Positions 45,669-55,295 are shown, counted from the first letter of the stretch. The stretch is DNA of 64,000 nt from Pseudomonas triticifolii (GCF_014358015.1 NZ_JACONV010000014.1:62001-126000); one strand, 5' to 3'. Notes: a model not told the origin generated them from the letters alone. Numbers and translations are program-made.

Positions 45669-46185
45669 GATGCTTACTCCGTTTTTTAAGATACCCCTAT
45701 TGGTCCTTGGCCACTGGCCATAGGTGCCAACGAGCCCGACGAACGGTAGCACACTGATCGCATTGCAGTTAATACCACCCCTAATAAACACTGGGTTTAT
45801 CGCTCCTACCCATTCGGCCCGGAAGAGCAGTTGATTAGCAGACGTGCTGCCGGTTTTAAGGCGATCTGGTTATAAATAAATTTCTGCGAAAAACTTGCGC
45901 TTCTAAAAGGGCACAAATTTTTACACTTTTATAACGATGATGGCGTTGAGCTATGTGGTTTTTGATAGCACATGGCTAGCCGTTGATGGCGCGGGTTTCT
46001 AGCCCGTAAACAGGGGCTCTTATCGATTTTCAGGCGTCATTTTGCGCGGGTATAGAGCGATAAAACCGCGTTTCGGCCGACGAGGTTCGACTGATTGTCA
46101 TTAAACAGAAACATTTGAGGGTTTAAATCCGCCTCGGGCCTCCTTAAGTGGACCACCACACAATCTCCTGGACTGAGGTATTACC
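45669..46185. promoter_or_regulatory. Intergenic region upstream of pstS
   Basis: 517 bases without a credible gene, rather AT-rich at 45850-45950. It should carry the promoters of pstS and of the small exported gene. A partial Pho box lies at 46095-46112. I see no other clear motif. Confidence 0.5.
46095..46112 (+). promoter_or_regulatory. Possible PhoB box upstream of pstS
   Basis: TTGTCAT-TAAA-CAGAAAC: the first repeat matches 6 of 7 positions of CTGTCAT, the second only 3 of 7, at correct spacing. It lies 74 bases before the pstS start. Weak on sequence, supported by the gene's function. Confidence 0.35.
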
Positions 46186-47205
46186 GTGATTCTGCTGACT
46201 AAAAAACGCTTGTCGCTTCTGATCGCTTCGCTGTGCCTGAGCGGTGTAGCCCATGCGACTGATGTAACCGGCGCTGGTTCGAGTTTCGTCTTCCCGGTCA
46301 TTTCCAAATGGTCCCAGGACTACAGCAAAACTGCAGACAACCGCATCAACTACCAGTCGATCGGTTCGGGCGGCGGTATCGCTCAGATCAAGGCGGCTAC
46401 CGTTGACTTCGGCGCTTCCGATGCCCCGATGTCCGCTGAAGACCTGTCGGCTGCCGGCCTGGGTCAATTCCCTAGCGTCATCGGCGGTATCGTGCCGATC
46501 ATCAACGTTGAAGGCATCGACAGCGGCAAGCTGAAGCTCGACGGCGAAACCCTGGCCAAAATCTTCATGGGCACCGTCAAGACCTGGAACGATCCGGCGA
46601 TTGTCGCGCTGAACCCGGGCGTCACGCTGCCAGCGACCGCTATCACCGTTGTTCACCGTTCGGACGGTTCGGGCACCACCTACAACTTCACCAACTACCT
46701 GAGCAAAGCCAGCTCGGAGTGGAACGAGAAGCTCAAGTTTGGTTCGACCGTGCAATGGCCAGCAGGCGTGGGCGGCAAGGGTAACGAAGGTGTTTCGGCT
46801 TACGTGAAGCAGATCAAAGGTTCGATCGGCTACGTTGAATACTCCTACGCTGTAACCAACAAGCTGTCCTACACCCAGTTGAAGAACGCCGCTGGCAAGT
46901 TCATCTCACCGACTGCCAAGTCGTTCGCTGCAGCCGCCGACACCGCGGACTGGGCAAACGCCAAGGACTTCGGCCTGATCATGACCAACGCTCCGGGTGA
47001 AGAAGCATGGCCGATCACTGCCACCACCTGGATCATCATGTACAAGAAGGCCAAGAACGCAGAGAAGAGCGCAGCGGCTTTCGACTTCTTCAAGTGGTCC
47101 CTGGAAAACGGTCAGAAGCAGGCTGCAGAACTGGATTACGTTGCCTTGCCGAAATCGCTGGTCGATCGCGTAGAAAACTACTGGAAAGCTGAATTCACCA
47201 AGTAA
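46186..47205 (+). CDS. pstS: Phosphate ABC transporter substrate-binding protein
   Basis: Periplasmic phosphate-binding protein of 339 residues. GTG start behind GAGG. The signal peptide ends near SGVAHA. The mature protein starts TDVTGAGSSFVFPVISKW and contains the phosphate-loop pieces YQSIGSGGGIAQIKAATVDFGASDAPM and VVHRSDGSGTTYNFTNYLS, diagnostic of PstS. The family length matches. A terminator-like hairpin separates it from pstC, which would allow more PstS than permease. Confidence 0.95.
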   Translation: MILLTKKRLSLLIASLCLSGVAHATDVTGAGSSFVFPVISKWSQDYSKTADNRINYQSIGSGGGIAQIKAATVDFGASDAPMSAEDLSAAGLGQFPSVIGGIVPIINVEGIDSGKLKLDGETLAKIFMGTVKTWNDPAIVALNPGVTLPATAITVVHRSDGSGTTYNFTNYLSKASSEWNEKLKFGSTVQWPAGVGGKGNEGVSAYVKQIKGSIGYVEYSYAVTNKLSYTQLKNAAGKFISPTAKSFAAAADTADWANAKDFGLIMTNAPGEEAWPITATTWIIMYKKAKNAEKSAAAFDFFKWSLENGQKQAAELDYVALPKSLVDRVENYWKAEFTK

Positions 47206-47224
47206 GTGATTCAAGCCTGTATGA

Positions 47225-47268
47225 CCCCTGTCATCGACCGCGATATCGGTCTGGTGACAGGGGCTTTT
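47225..47268 (+). terminator. Attenuator-like hairpin between pstS and pstC
   Basis: Arms CCCCTGTCA (47225-47233) and TGACAGGGG (47255-47263) enclose a second stem GACCG/CGGTC; CTTTT follows. It is probably a partial terminator that lets some transcripts continue into pstCAB. Confidence 0.6.
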
Positions 47269-47287
47269 CCTTGCGAGTGGACTCAAC

Positions 47288-48283
47288 ATGACTGAAAACA
47301 CCCAATACCTGTCCGCTGCCGTCAAAACGGTCGAGACCGAAGGCGAGAAACGCGCCAAGCGGGATCACCGCCATGACCTGTGGTTCAAGCGTTCATTGCA
47401 GGCTGCGGCCATGCTGGTGCTTGCTTTGCTGGGTTGTATTGCCTTGTCGACCCTCTGGGGCGGCAGCCTGGCATTCCAGACATTCGGGTTTGGCTTTTTG
47501 ACCAGTACCGAATGGGACGTGAACGCCGGCAAGTTCGGCGCACTGGTTCCGATCTACGGCACGCTGGTGACCTCTTTTCTGGCTTTGCTGATCGCCGTTC
47601 CGGTGAGTTTCGGCATTGCGATTTTCCTGACAGAAGTAGCGCCGCCGTGGCTGCGGATGCCCATTGCCTCGGCCATCGAGCTGTTGGCAGGCATTCCGTC
47701 AATCATCTACGGCATGTGGGGACTGTTCGTATTCGGTCCATTCATGGCCGAACACCTGTCGCCCTGGATCACTGAAAACCTGGGCGCTCTGCCGCTCGTT
47801 GGCCCGATGTTCCAGGGCCCGCCATTGGGTATCGGCATGCTGACCGCCGGTATCGTGCTGGCCATCATGATCACCCCGTTCATCACCTCGGTGATGCAGG
47901 AAGTTTTCCGCACCGTGCCTACCGCACTCAAAGAGTCGGCTTATGCACTGGGTGGCACGACCTGGGAAGTGGTCTGGGACATCGTGCTGCCTTACACCCG
48001 TTCGGCAGTGGTCGGCGGTGTGTTCCTCGGGTTGGGGCGTGCGCTGGGTGAAACCATGGCGGTGACCTTTGTACTGGGTAACGCTCACCAGTTCTCGGCG
48101 TCGCTGATGATGCCTAGCAGTTCCATTGCCTCGGTCATCGCCAACGAGTTCAACGAGGCTTACACCGACTTGCACCGTTCCGCACTGATCGCCTTGGGCT
48201 TCCTGTTGTTTGTCGTCACCTTCATCGTGCTGGCCCTTGCACGCTTGATGCTGTCGCGTCTGTCGCGTAAGGAGGGGTTATGA
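47288..48283 (+). CDS. pstC: Phosphate ABC transporter permease PstC
   Basis: Inner-membrane permease of 331 residues with a long charged N-terminal tail (about 35 residues) and six helices. The ABC-coupling loop reads EVFRTVPTALKESAYALGGTTWEVVWDIVLPYTRSAVVGG; the LLAGIPSIIYGMWG segment is typical for PstC. It overlaps pstA by ATGA. Confidence 0.95.
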   Translation: MTENTQYLSAAVKTVETEGEKRAKRDHRHDLWFKRSLQAAAMLVLALLGCIALSTLWGGSLAFQTFGFGFLTSTEWDVNAGKFGALVPIYGTLVTSFLALLIAVPVSFGIAIFLTEVAPPWLRMPIASAIELLAGIPSIIYGMWGLFVFGPFMAEHLSPWITENLGALPLVGPMFQGPPLGIGMLTAGIVLAIMITPFITSVMQEVFRTVPTALKESAYALGGTTWEVVWDIVLPYTRSAVVGGVFLGLGRALGETMAVTFVLGNAHQFSASLMMPSSSIASVIANEFNEAYTDLHRSALIALGFLLFVVTFIVLALARLMLSRLSRKEGL

Positions 48284-49164
48284 GTAAGGACATGGCAGGC
48301 AGCGAGCACATTTACCGTGTTCGCAATATCAAGAACAAGATCGCAATGGTGCTCAGCTGTGGCGCCACGGCATTCGGTCTGTTGTGGCTGGTCTGGATTC
48401 TGCTGACCACCATCATCAAAGGTATCGATGCCCTCAATCTGCAGTTGTTTACCGGCATGACGCCGCCGCCAGGCACCGAAGGCGGTCTGGCCAACGCGTT
48501 CTACGGCAGCGTGCTGATGTCCGGTATCGGTCTGTTGATTGGCACGCCCATCGGCCTGATGGCCGGTATCTGGCTGGCCGAGTTTGCGCGTTACACCAAA
48601 CTGGGTAACGCGGTGCGTTTCATCAACGACATTCTGTTGTCCGCACCTTCGATTGTGTTGGGCCTGTTCGTCTACACAGTCGTGGTATTGCCGCTAAACG
48701 CGGTGACCGGTCACCAGGTGGGCTTTTCCGCCCTGGCCGGTGCGTTGGCGCTGGCGCTGCTGGTGATCCCGGTTGTGGTGCGTACCACCGACGAAATGAT
48801 GCAACTGCAACCTTCGACCATGCGTGAAGCTGCGCTGGCGCTGGGTGTTCCACAGTGGAAACTGACGCTGCAGATCGTGCTGCGTGCCGCCAAGGCGGGT
48901 GTCGTGACGGGTGTGCTGTTGGCACTGGCACGTATCACCGGCGAAACCGCACCTTTGCTGTTCACCGCATTCGGCAACCAGTTCTGGAGCAGTGATCTGC
49001 TCAAGCCAATCGCCAGTGTTCCGGTGGTGGTGTTCCAGTACGCAATGAGCCCGTTCGAAGATTGGCACTCCCTGGCTTGGGCTGGTGCGCTGGTCATGAC
49101 GCTGTTCGTACTGATACTGAGTCTGCTTTCTCGCTTAATTCTTCTGCGCAATAGGGCGTCCTGA
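48280..49164 (+). CDS. pstA: Phosphate ABC transporter permease PstA
   Basis: Second permease of 294 residues with six helices. Typical pieces: NAFYGSVLMSGIGLLIGTPIGLMAGIWLAEFAR, LLSAPSIVLGLFVYT and the coupling loop QPSTMREAALALGVPQWKLTLQIVLRAAKAGVVTG. It starts in an ATGA overlap with pstC and ends in a TGATG overlap with pstB. Confidence 0.95.
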   Translation: MSKDMAGSEHIYRVRNIKNKIAMVLSCGATAFGLLWLVWILLTTIIKGIDALNLQLFTGMTPPPGTEGGLANAFYGSVLMSGIGLLIGTPIGLMAGIWLAEFARYTKLGNAVRFINDILLSAPSIVLGLFVYTVVVLPLNAVTGHQVGFSALAGALALALLVIPVVVRTTDEMMQLQPSTMREAALALGVPQWKLTLQIVLRAAKAGVVTGVLLALARITGETAPLLFTAFGNQFWSSDLLKPIASVPVVVFQYAMSPFEDWHSLAWAGALVMTLFVLILSLLSRLILLRNRAS

Positions 49165-49943
49165 TGAACAACCTTTCCCTGGCCAACGAAAAGACCAAGA
49201 TTCAAGTGCGCGGTCTGGAGTTTTTCTACAACAACCAGAAGTCGCTGAAGTCCATCGACATGACCATCCCCGAGAAGCGCATCACTGCGATCATCGGCCC
49301 GTCGGGTTGCGGTAAGTCGACCCTGCTGCGTGTGTTCAACCGTATTTATGCGATGTACCCGAAACAGGAAGCGCGCGGCGAAGTGCTGCTCAATGGCGAA
49401 AACATCCTGGCGCCGGGCTATTCGATGAACCGCCTGCGCAGCCACGTGGGCATGGTGTTCCAGAAGCCGGTGCCGTTTCCGATGTCGATCTACGACAACA
49501 TCGCCTACGCCATCAAGCACCACGAAAAACTGTCGCGTCGTGAAATGGAAGATCGCGTTGAGCAGGCACTGCGTGGCGCAGCCCTGTGGGATGAGGTGAA
49601 GGACAAGCTCAAGCAGAGCGCGACCGGCCTGTCCGGTGGTCAGCAGCAGCGTCTGTGCATCGCGCGCACTATCGCGCTGCGTCCTCAGGTACTGCTGCTG
49701 GATGAGCCGACTTCCGCCCTTGATCCGATTTCTACCGGTCGTATCGAGCAACTGATCACCGAGCTCAAAGAGCAGTTCACGGTGATCATCGTGACCCACA
49801 ACATGCAGCAGGCTGCACGCTGCTCGGACTACACCGCGTTCATGTTCATGGGTGAACTGATCGAGCACGGCGACACCGACACCATCTTCACCAAGCCTTC
49901 CAAGACCCAGACCGAAGACTACATCACCGGTCGTTTCGGCTGA
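49164..49943 (+). CDS. pstB: Phosphate ABC transporter ATPase PstB
   Basis: ABC ATPase of 259 residues that energises phosphate import. Walker A GPSGCGKST, Q-loop MVFQKPVPFPMSIYDN, signature LSGGQQQR, Walker B LLLDEPTSALDP and the switch His in VTHNMQQ are all present. The segment VFNRIYAMYPKQEARGEV is typical of PstB. No phoU follows: the gene ends directly against the convergent LysR remnant. Confidence 0.95.
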   Translation: MNNLSLANEKTKIQVRGLEFFYNNQKSLKSIDMTIPEKRITAIIGPSGCGKSTLLRVFNRIYAMYPKQEARGEVLLNGENILAPGYSMNRLRSHVGMVFQKPVPFPMSIYDNIAYAIKHHEKLSRREMEDRVEQALRGAALWDEVKDKLKQSATGLSGGQQQRLCIARTIALRPQVLLLDEPTSALDPISTGRIEQLITELKEQFTVIIVTHNMQQAARCSDYTAFMFMGELIEHGDTDTIFTKPSKTQTEDYITGRFG

Positions 49944-50872
49944 TCAGCCGGCCAGGGCGGGCGCCTCCCGGCGCTCGCCCATGAACTCCTCGATCCTGCT
50001 GCGCAACCAGCGTTCGGCAGGGTCGTTGTCCATCACGCTCAGCCACGTCATTGACAGGTCCAGCCCCGGAGTGGGGAAGGGCAGCGGTTCGTCGTACACC
50101 AACCCCAGCGCACTCATGGCACTCGCCGCATAATCAGACAGCCCAGAGATCAGATCGGTGCCCGCCATCAGCGCAGGCAGCGTGGTGAACTGCGGCACTG
50201 ATAACACCACATGCCGCTTGCGGCCCAGCGCGGTCAGCCACTCATCTGCGAAACTGCTCACGCTGGCCACGTGCGACACCACCACGTGCGGCCGCGAGCA
50301 ATATTCGTCCATCGACATCGGTCCTGAAGGCTTGTCGGCCCTGACCAGGCGCGGTTGAACATTGCGCAGCAGCTTGCGTTTGGCGTTGGCGGGCAACTCA
50401 CGTGTCCGGGGACACCCACGGTGATGTCCCCGGACATGAGCACTTCGGAGATATTCAGGTAATCGACATGCTTGACCACGATCACCACGCCCGGTGCTTC
50501 CTTGCGAATCGCCTTGAGCATGGCGGGCAACAGGCCGAACTCCACGTCGTCTGAAAGCCCGATGCGAAAGGTCATCTTGCTCACCGAGGGATCGAAATCG
50601 GTGGTCAGGCTCAGCGCTGTGGACATGGCGTCCAGTGCGGGCGTGAGATGTTTGAGGATCTCGTGGGCGCGTGCAGTCGGTTCCATGCGATGGCCCACGC
50701 GGATAAACAGTGGGTCGTTGAGCAGGCTGCGCAGGCGGTTCAGTGCCGCGCTGATCGTCGGCTGGCCGAGGAACAGCTTTTCCGCCGCGCGGGTCACATT
50801 GCGCTCCTGCATCAAGGTCTCGAAGACCACCATCAGGTTGATATCGGCCTTACGCAGTTCATTGCGATTCAT
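49944..50872 (-). pseudogene. LysR-type regulator with a single frameshift
   Basis: LysR regulator split into two frames. The N-terminal frame (ATG 50872) gives MNRNELRKADINLMVVFETLMQERNVT and the HTH (QPTISAALNRLRSLLNDPLF), then effector-domain sequence to about DITVGV. The sense then continues in another frame with TRELPANAKRKLLRNVQ to the end at 49944. The span is 929 bases, one short of 310 codons, so loss of one base (or gain of two) near 50403-50417 explains it. The break lies in one arm of a perfect 12-bp inverted repeat. Except for this shift the gene looks intact. It is divergent from the exported hydrolase. A sequencing error is possible. Confidence 0.82.
50403..50436. repeat. Perfect 12-bp inverted repeat at the LysR frameshift
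   Basis: TGTCCGGGGACA (50403-50414) and TGTCCCCGGACA (50425-50436), spacer 10 bases, lie wholly inside coding sequence. The reading frame breaks in or next to the first arm. Confidence 0.85.
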
Positions 50873-51112
50873 GGTGGTTCCTTGGCATCAGACATGTCAC
50901 CCGGATGGCGCCTACAAAAGGTCGGCTCAGTCTAGGGAAGCCCCGTAGCGGGCGTCCAGCGTTTTACCTTGCTAACCAGACACGTCTTCTTACGTTTCTG
51001 TCGGTAGGAAAAGAGCGAATCTGTCGTGGGATCTGAGGTCTACTTGCGGGTCTGGAACCTGTTGCGAGAAGGGTTTCGCCATCACCGTCCCACACCCACA
51101 GGAGGTGCCCCT

Positions 51113-52108
51113 ATGCGGGCTGCAACGATTGCCGGTTTGTTGATATCGCTGACGCTGCCCTGCGTGGCGCTGGCTGAGACACCCAGCTATGGTCAGCAAC
51201 TGGAAGGTTTCACCTACCCCCACACTCTCAAGAGGTTCGACTTCCAGTCCCAGGGCCAAGCGCTGCAAATGGGCTACATGGACGTCGCGCCCACCGGCAA
51301 GGCCAATGGCCGCACTGCCGTGCTGATGCATGGCAAGAACTTCTGTGCCGCCACTTGGGAAGACACGATCAAGGGCTTGAGCGCCGCCGGTTATCGGGTG
51401 ATTGCCCCCGACCAGATCGGTTTCTGCACCTCGACCAAGCCTGGCTATTACCAGTACAGCTTCCAGCAACTGTCGATGAATACCCATGCGCTGCTGGAAA
51501 AGCTCGGTATCAACAAGGTGTCGGTCGTCGGCCACTCAACCGGCGGCATGCTGGCCACGCGGTATGCGCTGATGTATCCGAAGCAGACCGAGAAACTGGT
51601 GATGGTCAACCCGATTGGCCTGGAAGACTGGAAAGCGCTCGGCGTGCCGTATCGCACCGTGGATCAGTGGTATGAGCGGGAACTGAAGACCACCGCCGAA
51701 GGCATTCGCGCCTATGAACAGAAAACCTATTACGACGGGCGCTGGAAGCCTGAGTACGACAAGTGGGTCGATATGCTCGCAGGCCTTAACAAGGGGCCTG
51801 GCCAGAAAGCGGTCGCCTGGAACTCGGCGCTGATCTACGACATGATTTTCACCCAGCCGGTGTTCTACGAATTCCCGAAATTGCAGGTGCCGACTGTGCT
51901 GATGATCGGTGACGCTGACACCACTGCCATCGGCAGCGACATCGCGCCGCCGGACGTGAAGGCGAAAATCGGCAACTACAAGGTACTGGGTAAGCAAGTC
52001 ACCGAGATGATTCCAGGCGCCAGGCTGGTGGAATTCAAGGGCATGGGGCATGCCCCGCAGATGGAAGATCCCGCTGGTTTCAACAAGGCGCTGGTTGAGG
52101 CGCTTTAA
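51113..52108 (+). CDS. Exported alpha/beta hydrolase
   Basis: Hydrolase of 331 residues. The ATG at 51113 has a good AGGAGG site and starts a signal peptide (to about residue 22, VALAE). Core motifs: LMHGKNFCAATWED (oxyanion side), nucleophile in VVGHSTGGMLATRYAL, acid in MIGDADTTAIG and His in GMGHAPQMEDP. The pattern is close to haloalkane-dehalogenase/epoxide-hydrolase-like enzymes, but Ser as nucleophile points to an esterase or lipase activity. It is divergent from the broken LysR gene, which may once have controlled it. Confidence 0.82.
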   Translation: MRAATIAGLLISLTLPCVALAETPSYGQQLEGFTYPHTLKRFDFQSQGQALQMGYMDVAPTGKANGRTAVLMHGKNFCAATWEDTIKGLSAAGYRVIAPDQIGFCTSTKPGYYQYSFQQLSMNTHALLEKLGINKVSVVGHSTGGMLATRYALMYPKQTEKLVMVNPIGLEDWKALGVPYRTVDQWYERELKTTAEGIRAYEQKTYYDGRWKPEYDKWVDMLAGLNKGPGQKAVAWNSALIYDMIFTQPVFYEFPKLQVPTVLMIGDADTTAIGSDIAPPDVKAKIGNYKVLGKQVTEMIPGARLVEFKGMGHAPQMEDPAGFNKALVEAL

Positions 52109-52157
52109 TAGGCTTGTCTCTGGCGCGGAAATACTTCGCCGCTGCCAGTCAGTCTTC

Positions 52158-52214
52158 GCGAGCAAGCTCGCTCCCACTTGAAATTCAACCCCAAGTGGGA
52201 GCGAGCTTGCTCGC
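52158..52214. repeat. Long perfect REP hairpin
   Basis: Two perfectly complementary 23-base arms (52158-52180 and 52192-52214) around an 11-nt loop, with core GCGAGCAAGCTCGCTCCCAC, a widespread Pseudomonas REP sequence. It sits between convergent genes and may also stop transcription in both directions. Confidence 0.85.
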
Positions 52215-52270
52215 TAAGAGGGTGGGACATTCATTCGGGAGGTATCAATCGAACATCCCGAGTCTTTGAC

Positions 52271-53098
52271 TCAACTCAACAGCTGCGCAAACGCCTTGTC
52301 GGCCTCCAGCACTGCAGGCAGGCCGGCGAACAGGGTGTCCAGGTCGATGCCTTCCATGATCGGTCCGTCGGACGCCTTTTGTGCTTGTGGGGTTGCACCT
52401 TCGTGGGCTTCCAGTGCGTCGGAAATCACGATGGCCTGCGCGACGATCCTCGGCAAGGCTGCATTGCCGGGTGCCTGCATCGGCTTGGCCTGGTACGCAA
52501 TAGCCTCCTGAATCGAGTTCGGCAGGTGCCAGCGGCGGGCCAGCTCGGCACCCACTTCCGGATAGCCGAACCCCAGTTGCACGGTTTCATTGGCCGCGCG
52601 TCCCGCAGTGCCAGCCTTCGTCGCGCTGTTCAGGCGCTCAGCGACGTCTGGCGCGCCGGTCTGGATCAACAACTCGCCGATGTTGTGCATCACGCCGCAG
52701 GTGAACGCGATCTCTACGTCTACGTCCGTCTGCCTGGCGAGCATCCGGCAGATGCCCGCGACCTGAAAGCTCTTCAGCCAGAACGCCTTGAGGTCGAAGC
52801 TGGGACCGGCCTTGAACGCGCCTGTCACTGCCGACGCCATTACCAGTGTGCGCAAGGTATTGAAACCCAGGCGCATAGCGGCATCCTCGATGCTCGATGA
52901 TTCCCGAGAACCCCTGAATCTGGCCGAGTTGGCCAGGCGCAGGACCTTGGCGGCGATCACCGGGTCCTTCTCGATGTTGCGGGCGATACTTTCCAGGTTG
53001 GAGGAGGGGTTGTCGAACTGAAGCATCAGGTCCTGAGCCACTTTGGGAATGCTCGGCAGGCTGTGCAAATCATCAAACAGTTTTTCAATACTCATCAT
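52271..53098 (-). CDS. HDOD domain protein
   Basis: Cytoplasmic signalling protein of 275 residues made of one HDOD domain. The start is taken at the double ATG 53098/53095 (MMSIEKLFDDL) with GAGGA upstream. Typical pieces: LPSIPKVAQDLMLQFDNPSSNLESIARNIEKDPVIAAKVLRLANSA, AAMRLGFNTLRTLVMAS and the HD-like GVMHNIGELLI (HN instead of HD, so no phosphodiesterase activity is expected). HDOD proteins act in motility and signalling. It is divergent from a chemoreceptor gene. Confidence 0.85.
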   Translation of the reverse strand: MMSIEKLFDDLHSLPSIPKVAQDLMLQFDNPSSNLESIARNIEKDPVIAAKVLRLANSARFRGSRESSSIEDAAMRLGFNTLRTLVMASAVTGAFKAGPSFDLKAFWLKSFQVAGICRMLARQTDVDVEIAFTCGVMHNIGELLIQTGAPDVAERLNSATKAGTAGRAANETVQLGFGYPEVGAELARRWHLPNSIQEAIAYQAKPMQAPGNAALPRIVAQAIVISDALEAHEGATPQAQKASDGPIMEGIDLDTLFAGLPAVLEADKAFAQLLS

Positions 53099-53363
53099 GG
53101 CGGGACCATCCTCTGGACGACGGGATGAGTTGACCATAGCCAGTTTTTCGCGCACTGCACGTTTTACTGTCGTTTGTGGGAAGCGTTTCTCACAGGGCAA
53201 AAATAAAAATAAAAGACTCCTCATGCCCGGCCGATATACCACTTGGGGCTCCGTTCGAAATATTCCGCTCTCTATTCGAAACCCCTTAAACAGCGGCACC
53301 GTTCGAGTTCCTATTGACGATCCCCGTATCGTCCTAATTGTTTATGCCGTGGAAGTGCTCGCT

Positions 53364-55256
53364 ATGATGAAAAGCCTGGGTTTCAGTAAGAAAATTCTGT
53401 TGGCCGCCGCCCTCATCGTGATTGTGGCGTTCAGTGTATTCATTGTCGTCAATGACTATCGACAACGTCAGTCGCTGAAATCCAGTGTTCAGTCCGAGCT
53501 GCAACAACTGGGTACGCTAACCACGCAAAATATCCAGACCTGGCTGGAAAGCCGTATTCAGTTGCTGCAGTCGATGTCGCAGCAGATCGCGATCGACGGC
53601 AAGGCGCTGCCGCAGTTGCAGCGCGCGGTCGGCCTCTCGGTCTACAGCGATAACTTTCAGCTCGGCTATTTCGGTACCACCGAAGGCGTGATGCTCTCCA
53701 ACCCTTCCGCCACTCGACCGGCCGACTACGACCCACGCGCCCGTGGCTGGTACAAGGCAGCGCAGAATGCGTCAGGCACCATCGTCACTGAACCCTACAT
53801 TGCAGCGTCATCCGGCAAGCTGGTGATGACGATAGCGACCCCGGTCAAGATCCAGAATCAGTTGGCCGGTGTTGCGGGCGCTGACATTGCGCTGGACAGC
53901 GTCAGCAAGATCATCAACTCGCTGAACTTCGGCGGGCACGGGTATGCATTTCTGGTCAGCGCCGAAGGCAAGATTCTGGTGCACCCTGACAGCAAGCTGG
54001 TGTTGAAGAACATCAGCGAGGCGTACCCCAACAACACGCCAAAGATTGCCACCGGTGTGACGGAAATCGATTCAGGGAACACGCCTGAAATCATCTCGTT
54101 TACCCCAGTTCAGGGCGTTTCGACCGCCAACTGGTACGTGGCGCTGGTGCTGGAGCAGGACGCTGCCTATTCGATGCTCCGCGAGTTCCGCGCCTCGGCC
54201 ATCACCGCAATGGTGGTCGTGGTGGTGGTAATCATTCTGCTGCTGGGTCTGTTGATCCGCGTGCTGATGCAACCGCTGCACCAGATGGGGCGTGCGATGC
54301 GTGACATTGCCGACGGCGAGGGCGACCTTACCAAACGTCTGGCGATTACTTCACAGGATGAATTCGGCGCGCTGGCCCAGTCCTTCAACCACTTTGTCGA
54401 ACGTATCCATACGTCCATTCGTGAAGTCGCCTCGACCGCCGCTCAACTGGGCGCTGTCGCGACACGAGTGGTCAAGGTGTCCAATGCCTCGATGAGCAAC
54501 TCCGATCAGCAGGCCAATCGCACCGAAAGTGTGGCTGCCGCGATCAACGAACTGGGGGCGGCTGCGCAGGAAATTGCCCAGAACGCAGCGCGCACGTCGC
54601 AGCAGTCCAGTGATGCCAGCGAACTGGCTGGCGACGGTCAGGCCGTCGTGCAGCAAACCATCAAGGCCATGAACGAACTGTCCGGCAAGATCAGCGAATC
54701 GTGCGTGAACATCGAAAGCCTCAACGACAAGACGGCCAACATCGGGCAGATCCTTGAGGTAATCACCAGCATTTCCCAGCAGACCAACCTGCTGGCGCTC
54801 AACGCGGCCATCGAAGCAGCACGTGCCGGTGAAGCCGGTCGCGGTTTCGCGGTGGTCGCCGATGAAGTGCGCAACCTGGCACACCGGACCCAGGACTCGG
54901 CTCAACAGGTCCAGAAGATGATCGAAGAGCTGCAGGTCGGTGCCCGTGAAGCGGTGACCAACATGACGGAAAGCCAACGCCAGAGCGAAGACAGCGTGGG
55001 CATCGCTAACCGCGCTGGCGAGCGTCTGGGCAGCGTCACCCGCCGCATCGATGAAATCAACGGCATGAACCAGTCGGTTGCCGCCGCGACAGAAGAGCAG
55101 ACCTCGGTGGTGGAATCGATCAACGTCGACATCACCCACATCAACACCCTTAACCAGCTGGGCGTCGACAACCTGCGTCAAACCCTGGAAGCCTGCAATT
55201 CGCTGGAAGAGCAGGCCGCGCGCCTGCAGCAACTGGTGGGCAGTTTCCGTATCTGA
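53364..55256 (+). CDS. dCache chemoreceptor with the amino-acid-binding motif
   Basis: Methyl-accepting chemotaxis protein of about 630 residues. A first membrane helix lies near 10-30, a periplasmic double-Cache domain at about 35-275, a second helix near 280-300, then HAMP and the signalling domain with tip QQTNLLALNAAIEAARAGEAGRGFAVV. In the membrane-distal Cache module Tyr122, Arg127, Trp129, Tyr130, Tyr145 and Asp174 occur with the spacing of the dCache_1AA motif (Y-x4-R-x-W-Y-x14-Y-x28-D) known from P. aeruginosa PctA. It is therefore likely a receptor for L-amino acids. Start: double ATG 53364/53367. Confidence 0.88.
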   Translation: MMKSLGFSKKILLAAALIVIVAFSVFIVVNDYRQRQSLKSSVQSELQQLGTLTTQNIQTWLESRIQLLQSMSQQIAIDGKALPQLQRAVGLSVYSDNFQLGYFGTTEGVMLSNPSATRPADYDPRARGWYKAAQNASGTIVTEPYIAASSGKLVMTIATPVKIQNQLAGVAGADIALDSVSKIINSLNFGGHGYAFLVSAEGKILVHPDSKLVLKNISEAYPNNTPKIATGVTEIDSGNTPEIISFTPVQGVSTANWYVALVLEQDAAYSMLREFRASAITAMVVVVVVIILLLGLLIRVLMQPLHQMGRAMRDIADGEGDLTKRLAITSQDEFGALAQSFNHFVERIHTSIREVASTAAQLGAVATRVVKVSNASMSNSDQQANRTESVAAAINELGAAAQEIAQNAARTSQQSSDASELAGDGQAVVQQTIKAMNELSGKISESCVNIESLNDKTANIGQILEVITSISQQTNLLALNAAIEAARAGEAGRGFAVVADEVRNLAHRTQDSAQQVQKMIEELQVGAREAVTNMTESQRQSEDSVGIANRAGERLGSVTRRIDEINGMNQSVAAATEEQTSVVESINVDITHINTLNQLGVDNLRQTLEACNSLEEQAARLQQLVGSFRI

Positions 55257-55295
55257 TCGCTGTATGACATGCGCTTATCGCGTCGACACTGATCG

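Noticed and set aside
48711..49868. 385-codon frame on the - strand
   Set aside because: Antisense to pstA and pstB, which are certain.
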